64,000 nucleotides of DNA from Himantopus leucocephalus (GCA_003993805.1 RSEF01000031.1:17615842-17679841); one strand, 5' to 3'. Shown: positions 37,551-51,293, counted from the first letter of the stretch. Translations and numbers: made by a program. The notes: a model not told the origin generated them from the sequence alone.

Positions 37551-39096
37551 AGAATCTCATGGTTTTAAGTAAAAACTTGTTTCTTAATTCTGACTCTAGA
37601 TTACACAGTTTTAAAGTACTTTCTAAGCACTGCATAAAGTAGTCAAGTCAGTGTGATTTAACAAAAACGTGCATCCTTTTCTTTCAGTGAAACATGTAGA
37701 AAGGAAAAAAATACAATAAGATATTTAAATACATAGGCAGCAAAAAATCTGGATAACTGCTGGTTATGTAAAAGTTCTCAAAAACTAGTTTTTATAAAAT
37801 TTCACATAAAGAAGACTATTTAATGGGAAGAAAAGAAAGCTTAAATTAAATCTTGAGTTCCTTTCCTCTTTGTTTCATGAAAACTGAGAGCATAACACTT
37901 ACTGTCAGGAATTCTCCCTAATTTAAAAAAAAAAAGCGCTCAAGCTTCTGTCTTAATTAGGTTACAGAGTGAGTAATTCTCTCCTGCTGCAATTGCACAA
38001 CAAAAAAAAACCCTTCATATTCAAACTGGTTGTTTGTTTTGCTGGCAGGCTTAAAACACTGCTTGTCAAACTTAGGGTACTTTCTCTTTTTCATGTACAC
38101 TCATGTAATAGCTCTATTCCAGTTACTAAACATATCTTCCTTGAATAAAAACACGACTGTAAACGTGTATACTTTGGTGGCAAAAAAAATTGGAATTTTT
38201 GAGCTAAAAACTCTGTCGTGTTTGCAAGTGAGTTGCTGGAGTGTCTGAACTGGAGCGCTTAGAATGTATTTCAGCAGCTGGTAAAAATAAAACAGTCCAT
38301 CCTAATGAAGTTAAACCCAGAAACAAAACCAAAGCAAAACATCTCAAAATCTTATTGTAAAAACTGAGCAATATTGGCTAAAAAAGGTTGAGCTGGAAGG
38401 CTGAAAATGTAATTGAACAAAAAAGAAAAATTCTTGGTGTTGAGTTGTAGCAGCTTTTCTGAGAAAACAGAGGTATTTATGTCTGTTAGGCAGTCAATTT
38501 CTGCAAAGCACAAGCTGCTGCTTAAATTAACCATGAGGATGTGATATTTCCACATGTGAAAATCTGGTGACCTGTTTGAGAAGATAGGATTGTATCAAAT
38601 AGGTAATGACTTTGCCACTCCATCATCCTGATGCTGGATATGCAATTGGAGAGATAAAGACAGGAAACACAGGCTTTGACTTATGTTAGTGGAATCTTGC
38701 CATGGCCCTTGAGTGGAGCTGAAAATTGGCTCCAGACATGTGAACATACAGCAATGTCCTTTCATCCGAGTTAACTTTCTGAGTTCTTCAGTGTGGCCCC
38801 CTTTGCATTTGAAGGGCTGCAATTCTGTTTCAGCTGCTTCTGCCATCTGCATTCTGTCAAGCTCTAGCTCTCTTCTCAGTCATTAAAGCAGAGGAGGGGG
38901 AGAGACTTTTGAGATGCAGTTGATTTGAAGGTATGTCATCCTACTTCATGAAAAACTGCTTAAAGTTGAACAGGCATCGTGGTATTTGCATTTTTGTTCA
39001 GTTTTGCTGTACGGGATGGTAAGCATTTGCTGAAGTGCTTTCCTACATCAGCATCCCCAGTTGTTAAGGCGAAGTGTGAACAGTTCTTAGGATTTC

Positions 39097-39149
39097 AGAT
39101 GTTTTGTGGAAAAAAATTCCTCTCTGCTGCATACATAGGAGGCTTTAAA
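39097..39149 (+). repeat. source copy of a 53-base duplicated segment
   Basis: This stretch (starting AGATGTTTTGTGG and ending ATAGGAGGCTTTAAA) recurs at 40018-40070, exactly 921 bases further on, with one mismatch in 53 (G at 39129, C at 40050). This copy has no flanking direct repeat, so it is the likely donor. A 133-codon open frame crosses it but shows no domain. Confidence 0.9.
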
Positions 39150-40000
39150 TTCCTTCCTTCTGTGATGACAGCGATTTTCTTAGAACAGGAGTTGGGAGAT
39201 GGGGTACAAAGATTGTGTACAAAGCACGTACACAATTTCAATATGCACTTCATGAGCTTTTGCACTTTGCACTGCAATTTAGCAGCCCAAAGAAGGGGGC
39301 AGGATTTATCACTCTGTTCCTACTGTTTCACTCCTGATGTCTTTTCTTCTAATGAAGTATATAGGACTAAGCTTATTTAAAACCCCTTTAAGTGACTTAT
39401 CTGATAGTCATCTCAAGAAGTGTCACCAGAAATCATAGCAATCTGTCATCACTTGAACTTCAAAATGTCTTTTGTTCTCAGTACAGCAGTTTGTTTATAT
39501 CGCGAGTAGTCTTTTCTACTTCAGTAATTGCACTTACCATCTAATTTACATATAGAGTGTTTATATACAGAATTGCATATGACATGGATGTTGGGGAAAA
39601 TACAAAGTTTAGTTTGCCCCTTTTAACATTGTTTTAAACAAAAACCTTCCTTTTTTTGTTTGTAGTTTTTGCAATTCTTAATAACAATGACAAATTTAAT
39701 CACTGTTGATCTATTACTTGCTCAGGGGACAAAAGGAAAGGTGGGGATGAGAAGGAAGAATAAAGTGACAAACTCGGGTTCCCCAAGGTCATCGTTCTTG
39801 CAAATGTCTATTCCTTAGTTAATTCTCAGCTGTCAGAAATAAAGTTGCAGACCTGAATGTAATTGTCAGAGGTCTTGATGGCTTCTTTGGCATGACTGCC
39901 AGTGCAGTGGAAGTGAACTTGTGAGAGAGGGAATAGGTAATATGTCACACAGTGTAAGTTCAGAGAGGTATCATTTGTACCCGAGTCTCAGTTTCCATGT

Positions 40001-40089
40001 TAGTAACTTATTTTCAGAGATGTTTTGTGGAAAAAAATTCCTCTCTGCTCCATACATAGGAGGCTTTAAAGTGTAGTAACTTATTTTCA
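40001..40089 (+). repeat. inserted copy of the 53-base segment with 16-base flanking duplication
   Basis: The copy at 40018-40070 lies between two identical 16-base direct repeats, TAGTAACTTATTTTCA, at 40001-40016 and 40074-40089, with only 1 and 3 extra bases at the joins. This is the structure of an insertion with target-site duplication, yet the inserted DNA is a fragment of neighbouring intron and not a known transposon. It lies about 0.7 kb upstream of exon 2a. One mismatch in 53 argues that the event is fairly recent. Confidence 0.9.
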
Positions 40090-40754
40090 TGCAGAAATCT
40101 TTAAAGTGTACAAAAGCTGTGTAAATGCAACTCTTAAAGTATAAATCTCATTACCTTGAGATGCAGTCCATCCATTCGACTGTCTGTATTTTCTGTTGAT
40201 GTCTCTGCAGTTCTCTTGTTCCCTTTGCCTGCATGAAAACTACTTGCATGAAATCTTTAACTCCCTAACTATGACAAAATCTGTATGTGTTTTTATCTTT
40301 TTCTCTGTAAACACTAACCAGATTATAGTGTATAGAACAGGGCTGGTAATTCAGATACAAGCCAATGTCATGGGGTGGTGGCAAAGAAGGGGCACAAAAG
40401 GCAGCCTGCCCTCAATAACTATTCAGTCATGTGAGTGGCAAATGCTTTTCTTAAGCATAATCTTGGTTCAATGTGTGGCAACTCACCTTACTGATGAAAG
40501 GACTTTGAACTCTATACTTAAACTTGTGTATCTGGTGGGCAACCTCAGAGTCCTTCTGAAGCAGACTTCTAGAAGAGGTAAATTTATATAAAACAGGATT
40601 TGGTAAGTGTGTGCATTGCATGATACTTAGGAAACTTGAGTTTTGCATGTTTGGTAGCTTCCTCCATGCATGTTTAAAAATGACTTTTATTTTTTTTTTT
40701 GATTTAACCACATGTATTTCTTGTTTTTGTTTTTTGTTTTCCTTCCCCAAACAG

Positions 40755-40909
40755 CTGGCTTGCCCCTTGGTGTTCTAAACTTGGCCAAAATAAAACCGTA
40801 TCAGAGAGGCTTTTTCTGTAATGATGACAGCATCAAGTATCCGTTCCATGACAGTACCATCACATCCACTGTCCTCTACACAGTGGGGTTCACCCTGCCC
40901 ATTTTGTCT
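40755..40909 (+). CDS. PLPP1: PLPP1 alternative exon 2a
   Basis: This exon is 155 bases long, taking two bases to finish codon 20 (Ala) and then 51 codons, starting GLPLGVLNLAKIKPYQRGFF and ending in SerAla-free TLPILS. It matches the alternative exon of vertebrate PLPP1 isoform 2. It encodes the end of membrane segment 1, the first extracellular loop with the QRGFFCNDDSI and HDSTITSTV signatures, and the start of membrane segment 2. The acceptor is CCCCAAACAG and the donor is a perfect GTAAGT at 40910. It ends in phase 0, fitting exon 3. It is homologous to exon 2b but one codon longer, and by my hand alignment roughly 35-40% identical at the protein level. A frame continuing into the intron stops at 40921. 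Confidence 0.93.
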
Positions 40910-43900
40910 GTAAGTAGCTAATATATAGGGAGCTTTGGTGATGGGAGTAAAATGTATGCCTTCCAAGAGTTCGGCAATGTGACTGTGAGTTTAGGACAGT
41001 CTTTATAGGAAAAATCCCATATATGTATAGTTATATGCATGTGAAAGGTACCATTGCTACTTTTTTTGCACAGAAAATCTGGAACTAATCTCTAACTGCT
41101 AGGATCGCTAATCTCATTTGTTTTAGGAGCAGAAAAAAATGGAGATGAGGATTTAAACTGTAGTAGTTAGTCTAGGCTTTTATCATTGGAGAGAAAAATA
41201 CTACAGGCTTCCAAAATGTTATGGAATAAATACATCTCTTGTTCAGAATGGGTTAGTGTGATAACTTCAACACTTGTGAGGTTAAAACTTGCACTGTTAA
41301 GGAGTGCACAAACCTATAACTAGTGACTGTTGCTTCCATATACTTTCTATAGAAATAAATCTAATTTGGACTCAGTGGCTTTTCTTAGGTTTAAAAAAAT
41401 GTGATGACTCTTTAAACCCTTCAAAATGGGATATGGAGGCTGAAAATCTAGTTGCTTGAAGAAAAGAAGTTCAGTGCTTTCACGGCTAGATGATTTTTAC
41501 AAAGAACAATTTGGCTCTTCAGTAGGTTTTTTCTAACAATATTTTAAGCCTGATAGTATCCAAATTTTTGGTAAGGTTTGAGCTGGTTTAGAGAACCAAA
41601 ATTTAACTATTCAGAATAGTCTTGAACCTGAAACTACATCTTGTTGTTTCTGCCTACAGTAGTTGATCTAACTATATTAGAGATGGACATAATCTTTGGT
41701 GTTCTGATAAATGTATATGCTAAATTAATCAGTAAGAAGTATATATTAAATTGGTTTAAGGATGGAAGCAGTCATTTAAAACAAGTAAACAGAAATCTGT
41801 GAAACCTCTACATGCATTACTCTAGTTTTCCCTGAAATGCTTGTTTATTAAAGCTTGCATTAGTCCTATGCAGTAAATAGAAGGTAGACACAACAGTTGT
41901 TACTATTAATATAGTTCCACTTTTGAGGAAAATAGTCTGAAGTTTGTCATTTTGACAGGTACTGACACATGTCTTCAGCACAACTTCAGGAAAATTTCTT
42001 TTCCAGTAGGGTTCATGTGTACCTTAATTGATATGTGTACAGATGGACTAGCAATTGCAGCTCTCCATTTTTGACTTCTAAAGAGGCATTTCAGTGTTGA
42101 ATTGCTTGATTTTTTTTTTATCTTCCATTTTTAGATTTGAAAAAGTTGTTCCTGTAATAGAAAGTCAGTTGAGAGTGCATTTTTTTCTGGCTGTAAAGCA
42201 GTGGAGAAACATCTGACTTGCAGCTAAGTTACTTAAAAGTGTAAACATCTAAGGAATGGTGTGGATGGCTATTGTAACTTTAACTGCCAAGATACCTAAA
42301 ATTGTAACTTAGAATTTGACTTGTCAGTGATTCCAGTCTATTATGATATTTTCTTCTATGATACTTCTGTAAGATTCACACTAAATTTTTATTGCCTGCC
42401 TTTGTGCAGGGGATTGGAGTATATAATTGAAACAATCACTTCTAGTCTCCATGCTGAGAGAGGTTTCAAAAAAAAAATAATTCTAAAGCACTTGTAGCTC
42501 TGTAACAACAATGCAGGCTATCCAGATCAGTTTTCTTAGGTCTGAACACTTTACAAACCTCAAAGCAACACAGGTTTTCTGGAATCTGGTGAAAAAATAA
42601 TCACTGTAATGTTTATATTACTGCTCTGTGTAGTTAGCATGTTAACCTAACTGGCTTTCTTAGGCTCAGTTTTAGATTTAGGGAGTTCTTTAGCCTCATG
42701 AAAGAAGTGAAAAATCATTTATGGCTACTGAAAACTTACAGCTAGGGTAAGCTGTAGAGCTAGGGAGTATGAGATCTGGGTTATTGCAACTTACTGAGTT
42801 GAAAGTGGGATCCATTTGAACGCTTTCTAGCTTCAAGCCTGCCTTTATTCAAAATGGATGGGGAAAGTTGATCAGTCTGGGCATCAGTCTGAATCTGACA
42901 TTCAGACTGTTTTTTGTTTTGGACTGACTCAATGGAGGCTTGCGACTTTTTCCAAGGCAGCTTAAGTTGTTGGAAGTAGTATGTTCCAGAGTCAATACCC
43001 TCAGCAGGGACACAGCTGGTTCGTAAAAGCTTATTGGGCAGTAATGCTGATTATCCCACATCTAGTAAAAAATGTTATCCTGACATGAAACTTTCCTGAA
43101 AGGAACACACTTTTCAATGAAGGAATTTATGGTAAAAATTGGGTCTAATGCTATGCAAAGGAGAGTTGATAAATTGCACTTTTGTGCAAACTTTTCTTCC
43201 CTAATCAAAACTCCCTCAAACAGGATACTTATTCCTAAGTAGGACTTATACCTCAGCTTTGTCACATCACAAAATAGAAAGAAGAACTTGTGACAGGAAG
43301 CTAGGGGGAGCAAAAGGAATCATATCTGTAACATGAAAAACTAAAGGGATGGTTAATTGAGCAGTAGAGTGGTTATAGTTGTTCCCCTTAGCATTCAACA
43401 ATGTACAGATATTCCTGATGCTGTTATTTAGACCTTAGTCCCTTAAACCTCATAAAATCGAAGCAGAAATGCTTGAAATATTATTATGCATATGCCTCGT
43501 GTTGTACTAACAGCTTGCCTGTCTTCAGAGTGCAGTACAAATGGCCTGAACGTCTTGCTGTGTAATAATAGAAGGTTTTGTCTCATTCAGTTGTTGGGGT
43601 AGGCCCATAGTGGAATATAAAACAACTTCAAAGGAAAAAAAAAAACCTAGCCAAGCCTGCAGTAATGAGTAAGGCATAGTTATTTCATTGTTAAGAAGTC
43701 TCTTTGTGCATAAGAGAAACTAGACTGCCATCTCAAGAACCCCAGAAGATCTTTCCGATAATTCTACCTTCCCAAGTCTTTTTAAAGATTTTTAGAAAGT
43801 AATTCTGAATAGTCTAAAAGCCATGACTAGTTAGGGGGTGGTGTCTATAGATTGCAACTTTAGGAATATTTTGAAATTAATCTCTAAGATGATGTACTTG

Positions 43901-45561
43901 GTCTGGCATTTTTGGTCTTAAGCTGTCTGCATGAGATCAACTCTTTCAAGTATAAATGACAAATTAATGTCAGTGTCTTTCTCTTGCAGTAAGGTCCAGC
44001 CATACCTATTTGCATGTGTCCTATTCAGTCAGTTTTTTCTGGTGGCTTCACATCCAAATCAATTTTCTCTTCCTCCAGTCATCTTGCTTCGTAAAACTGC
44101 CACCTTCAGTGACAGTCATACAGCTTCTCTTAGCTCTAAGGGTAGGTACAATTGGGGGAAGGAGAAGCCCAGAACAAAGGACACTTTCTGAAGCATCCTT
44201 CTCACCAAAGAAGCAGAAGAACAGAGCAACTCTAGGGTTGCTGAGTTTTCATCTGCTCCCCATGCTAGGTTCTGAGCAGAATTTCTGTAGTTCCCTGCCA
44301 AAGCTTTGCCTGGCTGCTCTGTTCAGGAGCTGCAGGGACACAACCCACTGGTGAGTTTCTATATGATGGACTAATTCATGAGAGGACAAGAGTTCAGTTC
44401 TTCTAACTCAGCCAAAGTGCCTCACTGAGTTTCTGGGAAACAAAGTAGTTTGCCACAACTGTTGCTACTAAAACAGGTAATGCAAATACTGGTGTTCCTG
44501 ACAGGGGAAGTGTTCAGTAGTAAACTGTAGTAGTAAAGAGTTTTGAGTAAGTCACTTCTCTGGGATGAGCTCTGCTATTTGGGACTCGGAGAGACAAGAA
44601 TGTTATGGGCCTGTAGGACTTAATTTCTCCACCTTGAACACATCCAAAAGATAATTAAGTGATCAGGTCACATTGTCTTCTACTTAAAACTAAACCAAAA
44701 AATTCTTCATCTGGTTTGGCAAAGGCTGATGTCTTCACTATCATGATGCCTTACCAAAAGGGACTTAGGTAGCTTTGCTATTATGCCAGCTTTAACCTAT
44801 TAGCCATAAGGCTTAATGTTTTCAGAAATGTCTCCTCCTGTTCTGACTGTAACTTCCTTTCTACACATTAGCACAATCATAGTGTGGACACAATCTCCTG
44901 ATTTTCTTTCTTGCAAAAGAAACTAATCTTCTTTTGTGCTCTGTTTGTGAAAGGGATATATTTTGCAGGGAAACTTTTTATTGAAAGCGCCTATTTGATT
45001 AACATCATAAGCACTTACTGAGCTAATTTGTACGTTTCTTGAGGGACAAATGTAGCTACTGCTGTGGTAGAGCCTGACAAAGCAGGGGCCTGTAATGAAA
45101 CCTATTGAAGACTTAGATTGGTAGACATGCACTTCATTTTTTTTGTAGCAGCATCAAGGCTTTATGGCCCGCTGTTGATAGTTTTGCAACTAATTGAAGT
45201 TAAATTTGCTGTTTGACACTAGAGTGGACCTTTGCGTCTTTTAACTTAACAGGTTTCAGGTTATGTATTCATTTTATTGTGCTCTGAACAAGACCTGGCC
45301 TCTTATCTGGTAAATTTTTTAAAAAGGAGAGTAATGCTTTATCTTTGTGGGTTTTTTGGTATATTTGGTATATTCACGGCACTGGAAACTTTTTGGGGAA
45401 ATGCTGTTGAACTTCATAAGCTGGCATGAATTCTACTTGATACTAACTGTTCGTCTTGTACTATTACAGATGAGTATCATCTCTGAATCCAAACTGCTAA
45501 TTTGTGTTTGTTCAAACTCTGTTTAAAGCCAACATAGTAACAACCCATATTTATACTATGT

Positions 45562-45594
45562 GAAGGGTTGATGTGCAAGGTGATGCACTTTGGT
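45562..45594 (+). mobile_element. tiny CR1-type LINE coding relic (candidate)
   Basis: Read from 45562, the + strand gives EGLMCKVMHFG, which resembles the KCKVMHxG motif near the C-terminal part of CR1-type reverse transcriptases. Only about 11 residues are visible and the flanks are not recognisable, so this could be chance. A second, better fragment of the same protein region lies 1.8 kb downstream. Confidence 0.3.
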
Positions 45595-47336
45595 TGAATT
45601 GATGAGTAATTCCTGGGTGAGATCAGGTGCTGTGGGGGACAGAGGCTGAGAGATGGCAGTTGCTGCATCTAGCTTTGGCCCCACTTCTGCCCTGTCCATG
45701 GCGAGGGTGTTCTGGTAGGCTTGGTTTGAAATCAATCGAGGAAGAATCTGAGGAGCACCACTTCCAGTTTGGTTCTTGTACAAATCACTCTTACCAGATG
45801 CAGTTCACTTTAAATAAATAAATTGCTTGCTAAGTCCGTGGACTTGATACTGTAGTTTTCTCAGTCCTTCAGGTACATTTGTTAATACAGTGATGAACAA
45901 CATACATAGTGCATGAAACTGAGTAAAATAGTCGGCAGCCTTACAATGGAAGTAGCTCCAGACAAGGGCTTTTAAAATGCTGAGTGAAGCTTTACCATAA
46001 CTATGAGAAAGCCAAGCAGTCACAGTGGTTTGGAGTTGGTTTTGAAGGTATGATTTAGTAGAGTATATGAAAGGGTAAAATGGAATAGGGAGAAATGTGG
46101 GGAGAGGGAGTTGCAACTTAAGTATTTAAAATTCTTGTCATTTAAACAAAAAAAGTCTGTGGCATAGATTTTTGTTTGTCTGAAGTCTCATACTTAGTTA
46201 CTAATAACTTGCCGTTGACATCCAGGACTTAGACCAGAGGCTCAAGGGGGTGGCAAAAAAGGGAAGGGTCTGCACCAGAAACCAGAGATGAGCAACAGGG
46301 AAAGCAAGTGAAAGAGGAGGAAAGTTCCTTTTTGTGCTGCTCTTCTGTTTCCCTTCCCCTGGCTCACCCATTGTACCTCTTTCTGTTCTGCCTTGAGCAG
46401 TAAAATGCTCATGCGGAGAGATGGTTTTTACCTATCTTTTCTGGACAAATCTGAATGAGAAAATGCAGCAGTTGGTCTTGGTGAAGTGTGGAGTGATGGT
46501 GTAAGCATATTTCTTGCTAGGTGCCCTCCTGAACTCTAAAACTTCTTTTAAGAAATGGAAAGTAGTGTTGTTCTGGTACTGAGGAGAAGCCAAAGTCTTA
46601 ACTTTATCCGTAAAGAGCTGTATGATACCATAACCAATCCCCACAGAATGTGAGCAGTTATACAGAGTAATGCTCAACTCAAGTTTTAAGCAAGCTTTCA
46701 CAAAATGCATGTTTTTCCAGGCAGGATTTCTAGTGTTGTGCAAATGAATACTATGGATGTTTTTGCTGATGCAATTAGTAATGAAATCTCTACAGCATGT
46801 GCAGGGGAAATGTTAGTTTGTGCTTTCTGTCTTAAAGTCTGGTTTAAGGACACTTAAACCTCAAAACACTACTTATACTTTTTTTTTAATAAGAAGTCTA
46901 GGTGTCACTTCTGGTTTAAAGCTACACTAATGAAGTTGGCATTGGATAATAGCGTGAAAGTGGTGGTGGCTTTTCTTGAAATGTTTGGAGAAAGGACAGC
47001 AAAATCTTTTACACTTGTTTTGTTCTCTTTATCTGGAGAAAGACTTGCTACCCACTGCTTAAGCACAGGTGTTTAAACCTATTTTGTCTGAAATGTATCT
47101 ACCGTTTCCTGGTGTCAATCACATCTCTTCTCTTCTTAATCCCTTTAATACACCAGGAGGATAGAGTACCCAGGCTAAAGGCAGCATTTAAAAAAAATCT
47201 CACCAAAATCTTAAGAAATTAAATAGTCATGGGATTACATGAAGAATCCTTACATGTATAAATAATTCACTGAAATGTGGGAAGTGGTCAGTAAGAGTAA
47301 GTGCTCCCTTGCTTTCACAAGGGAGGATGGTACCAA

Positions 47337-47515
47337 GTGGAGCTCTCCAGGAGTCTGCCTTGTTCAGTATAATCATAAATACCCTGGAAAGGAGCTTGTG
47401 CAGTGAGGCAGCAAAGTAGGGTACTTGGAACGGTAAATACAAAAGATGGCAATAACATGGCTGGTGAAATACAGCGTGGATAAATGTCAAGTGATGTCCT
47501 TCCTGCCCACAAAAG
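47337..47515 (+). mobile_element. degraded CR1-type LINE reverse-transcriptase fragment
   Basis: Across one or more frameshifts the + strand gives an ALFSIIINTLER block (about 47358-47392). This corresponds to the LFNIFINDL segment of CR1 reverse transcriptase, just before the FADD catalytic motif. It is followed by a WLVKYSVDKCQVM block (about 47458-47498), which corresponds to the downstream WxMKFxVDKCKVM segment. Order and orientation agree with a CR1 ORF2. The FADD residues are not preserved and stops interrupt the frame, so it is a dead relic. The longer open frames on the opposite strand here are shadows. Confidence 0.55.
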
Positions 47516-50500
47516 GACAACTTAAGGGTGGTGTATAATATGATGTTCTCTCTCTTCACTGGAGTGGTAATGATCAGCTTTTAGGTCTATGGAGAGATCA
47601 ACTTCATGCCTAGTAACAGTGAAGAAGCCTAATCAAGATTAGAAACTTGGAAAGAAGTAGACGTGTGTTATACAGGATATTCATGAAAAAAACCTCAACA
47701 TAATCAGTCAGAAATCACTTCAGCTTGTGAGGAAATCTAATTCATTAGACTGTATGAGTCAGGCTACTGGACAAGCATACTACAGTTGTTTAAAATATTT
47801 TGTCTTATCAGTTGAGCCACTTGTTTCTACCTCTTGTACTCTGACTGAAAGGCTGTTTCAGAGGCCTGTGTAACTCCCTCACTATGAGTATTGCCAGCTG
47901 TACTTGTGGCTATTTAATTCTTAGTTGCTGTTGGATCAGTATTACTCTTTTTTCTGATACCTACTGCCTATGCAATTAGCTGATTTACAGCCCCTAAGTT
48001 CTGCTAAACTGCAAACTCCGGCTTCTTTAGTTTTTGAGATAATGAGGCATGTACCTTAGCAGTCCTTCTGTTTGCGATCAGTTAAAACCAAACATGTTTG
48101 CAAGTTCTGATTGAGTGCTGTTTCAGAAGAAATTTTTGTCAGGTGGCTGAAAGTGTTAATGCCATTGGAAAGAGTTGTGTAATGGTCTGCCTAGTATATT
48201 GATGTATAACAACCATAGCAAACAGATATTATTTTCCCCTCATATTTTGAAGTGACAAGCTGCTAGCTCATCAGAGTTGTTTAACCTCCAGGTGCATGAC
48301 TCTGAACTCATTACTGCACAAATCTCCATCTGTTCTCTTGCTTAAGTCTTTAAGAGCTGTTTTGCAGGCAGAGCTGGCTGACCTTGATCTTCCACTGTAT
48401 CAAACAAAGAATTGCCAGCTCTGTCAGCAGTACATCTACTAGTTATTCATTAATGATGCTGGCATATGCACTGCACAACATCAGCTTGTTAGCTTTATCC
48501 TTGAGATTACCCTACTGGTAACCTCTTCCCAACCTTATAATGCCTCTTAACATACCTGCTGTCATCTTCCCTTTAGGCAATTTCTTCACTGTGTTACAAT
48601 TGGCTTGGAAAATTAAGTATAAATCAGGGATACTTTTCGATACTGTCATATGGGAAGTATTCAGTAGAGAGCCTTTAATGACCGCCTGACATCTCCACTC
48701 CTTACTTAAAAAAACTCCCCACTTTCTTCAACTCTCATGTAGAACTGAGCCCAACTAATTTTTACTAATTCTCCTTTTTAATGTGCCAAACTTTGCCTTT
48801 AAACATTTTAGCTTGTTTAGGGGGAAAATGGATATCTGTAGAAAAAGCAGAGCCATTCTTTTAACTTACTGTGGCAACACATGACTATGCGAGATGAGTA
48901 GGATTTTTTTTTTTCCCCCAGTGATCTGCTGTTGAATCTTTGTTACTTTTCCTTGAGGAACTACTTTAGGCTTTTATGTGGATAAATCTTCTAGCAAGGA
49001 AGTACACCGCCTCCTATACTTATGTTAAAATTTGTTCTTCAGTTGTATCTGGGAAGTTAAAGACCTTGACACTAGTGATAGTTGTACCATTATAAAGATA
49101 TATATAATTTGTGATCTATTTGTTATCCAGTCCTTCTGTGCCAACAGGTTTCATACTGAGCAAACTTCTGCTGTGATGCTAAAACATTTTCCTGTCTTCT
49201 AAAACTGTGGTATCTCTCAGGGTGAAAAAGTAACACGTCTGTCACAAATCTAGGGAAAGCCCTACTGTTGTACCTAGTATAGTATGAGTCTTTGCCTCTT
49301 TCACCACTTTTGCCAGTTATCCTGCTTGTTTTTCCTGCTTGTACTAATAAAAAAGCAAAACTGTGTGTTTCGCTGTCTCTGCGTTGTCCTTGAGGGAGAG
49401 AGACTTGCACTGCATATGTACTTAAACTATATATTTGAAATAACTTGGATTTGATTTTAGAAATTACATTTGTTTTTAAAAAAACAAACTTAAAATCCCA
49501 CAAAACCAAACTTTGCTGATTCATTTAAAACAGAACATACCACTTAAGTATTGTGAGAAATTTTTCTTAATGGCTTCACTTGCCAGAAACAGTAGGAGTT
49601 GGTGCCCCTCTGGTTTGACTTCCACTTTTTGCCCCCCTCCCACTAGCTAATAATGAAGCCAATCCATGTGTGTTTAAAAGAAGTAAATTAAACCTGCTCT
49701 ATGGAATGTGTTCTGAGGGAGTAGGTATTGACATTGGAGAGTATTTTAACCAAAAGACATCAAAAGCCAGTACTGGATAACTGTCTTGGATTGAGCAAAA
49801 GACAAATTACAAATGTTGTAGTTCTATGACTTTAGTTTTCAGTTTAACAGTGTTAAGTCAATCAGATCCATCTTATTGTAATATGGTTTTTAGAAATTAA
49901 AACTTATCTCAAGCTTTCATGGAACACTTTCAACTCTGAAATGTGCTGAGTACAGCAATAAGACCAATGACTGGTGGAATTACTTCTTGAATCTGTTGTA
50001 CAGCCAGGGAAAACTGAAGAAACACTTAATGAAGTTTACTATATAAGCTTTTTTAGCAGTATTGTATTTCAATGCAGAGCTCTTCCAATTAATTGTTACT
50101 TCAAACCAGGCAGATATGTAGAACTTTAAGACTCACAGAGTCTTACCTAAATTTTGCTGGTTATGACTTCAGGAAACTGTTTATAAAGTTTGCTTTCTTA
50201 ATTAGCAAAGTGGGATTGGCTTCAGATAGAGTAAAAGAGGTGGAAAGAAATTATGAAAGAGAAGGCATTTTAATAACTTAGTTTAGCTGGTTCTTAACTT
50301 CCTTAAAAAGCAAAACAAAAACAACCTGAGTTGTTTGTTGTTCTGTTTGCATGATCTTGATAGATAGGAAGGTGCTGCAAGCAATTACAGACTAATTGCA
50401 TCATAATCTCAGTATTGCTGAAGACTGAGCACACATTTCAAGCAGCTTCTCTTTGCATTGAAAAGCACACGTCGTCACTGCATGAGGGACTTCATTCCCA

Positions 50501-51271
50501 TGATCCACAGACCATTGCTTTCCGTTTCTGATTTAGCAGCAGGCAATTACATAACATTCCCCCCCAAACAAACAAACAGCCCACCTGTATAACCCCAGCA
50601 CTCTGAAAATTTTGTCTCCCACCTTGAGAAGCTGAAACACTTAGGTGTGGGTAAGAGGAAATGAGGAGTAAGCCACCATGACACCATTATTCATAGAGCA
50701 GGTCTTTAAAAAGGGTGATGCAGAGCTGGTGATGTGATGTCAGTGGCACCACCTAACTATGATCGCAAGTATTTGTGGCAGTGTGCTGAAGCGGTGATAA
50801 GGTTTTTCTAGGCTGAACTTAATTTTGTGAGAAACTGCTTTACCATAATAATTAAAACTACCTACTTTAAAGACGTAAATCTGTAAATAATCAAGAGACT
50901 CTTATTTGTGTGTGCCTCATTCTCCAGTTCTGAAGATCTAAAAAATACACTTTTCTCAAATATACAGTCTTGAATCTTGGTGTTAGTATGTGTGCAGGGC
51001 AAAGGATGAAGTGTTCACTCCATACATATTTTTATAGCATAAATGGTATTGGACACACCATGGCATTATGTTGACAAGCCACCTTCCCTCACCATGACTG
51101 CATGCTGCTTCTGCCTCCTCCCCAGCCCAAGTTAGCTAAATATTGAACAACTGATGAGATATCGTGATGTGATGTCACAAGACTGACACAAGGGGAGGGC
51201 AGAAATGAGGTCTGGGATGCAGAATTTTTAAAAACCCTGCTATTTTTACTATTAGGAGAAAGGGACAGGGA

Positions 51272-51293
51272 TTTNTTTTTTTTTTTTTTTTTT
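51272..51293. repeat. poly-T tract with unresolved base
   Basis: A T-run of about 20 bases contains an N at 51275. The length is unreliable for the same reason as at the other N positions. Confidence 0.8.

Larger units (their letters stand above)
23536..40754 (+). other. PLPP1: PLPP1 intron 1 (to exon 2a)
   Basis: A 17.2-kb intron with donor GTAGGT and acceptor ...TTTTCCTTCCCCAAACAG, which has a long T-rich pyrimidine tract from about 40685. The first 0.9 kb is still CpG-island. The rest is AT-rich with no supported exon. It contains a (GGT)6 microsatellite, a C-run with an N, several T-runs (for example 35604-35615, 35905-35918) and the duplicated 53-base segment near 39.1 and 40.0 kb. When exon 2b is chosen, the intron extends to 53341 (29.8 kb). 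Confidence 0.85.

Noticed and set aside
39095..39380. 133-codon + strand frame and its minus-strand shadow across the 53-base repeat
   Set aside because: No domain, no splice context and intron-like composition; the repeat itself explains the interest.
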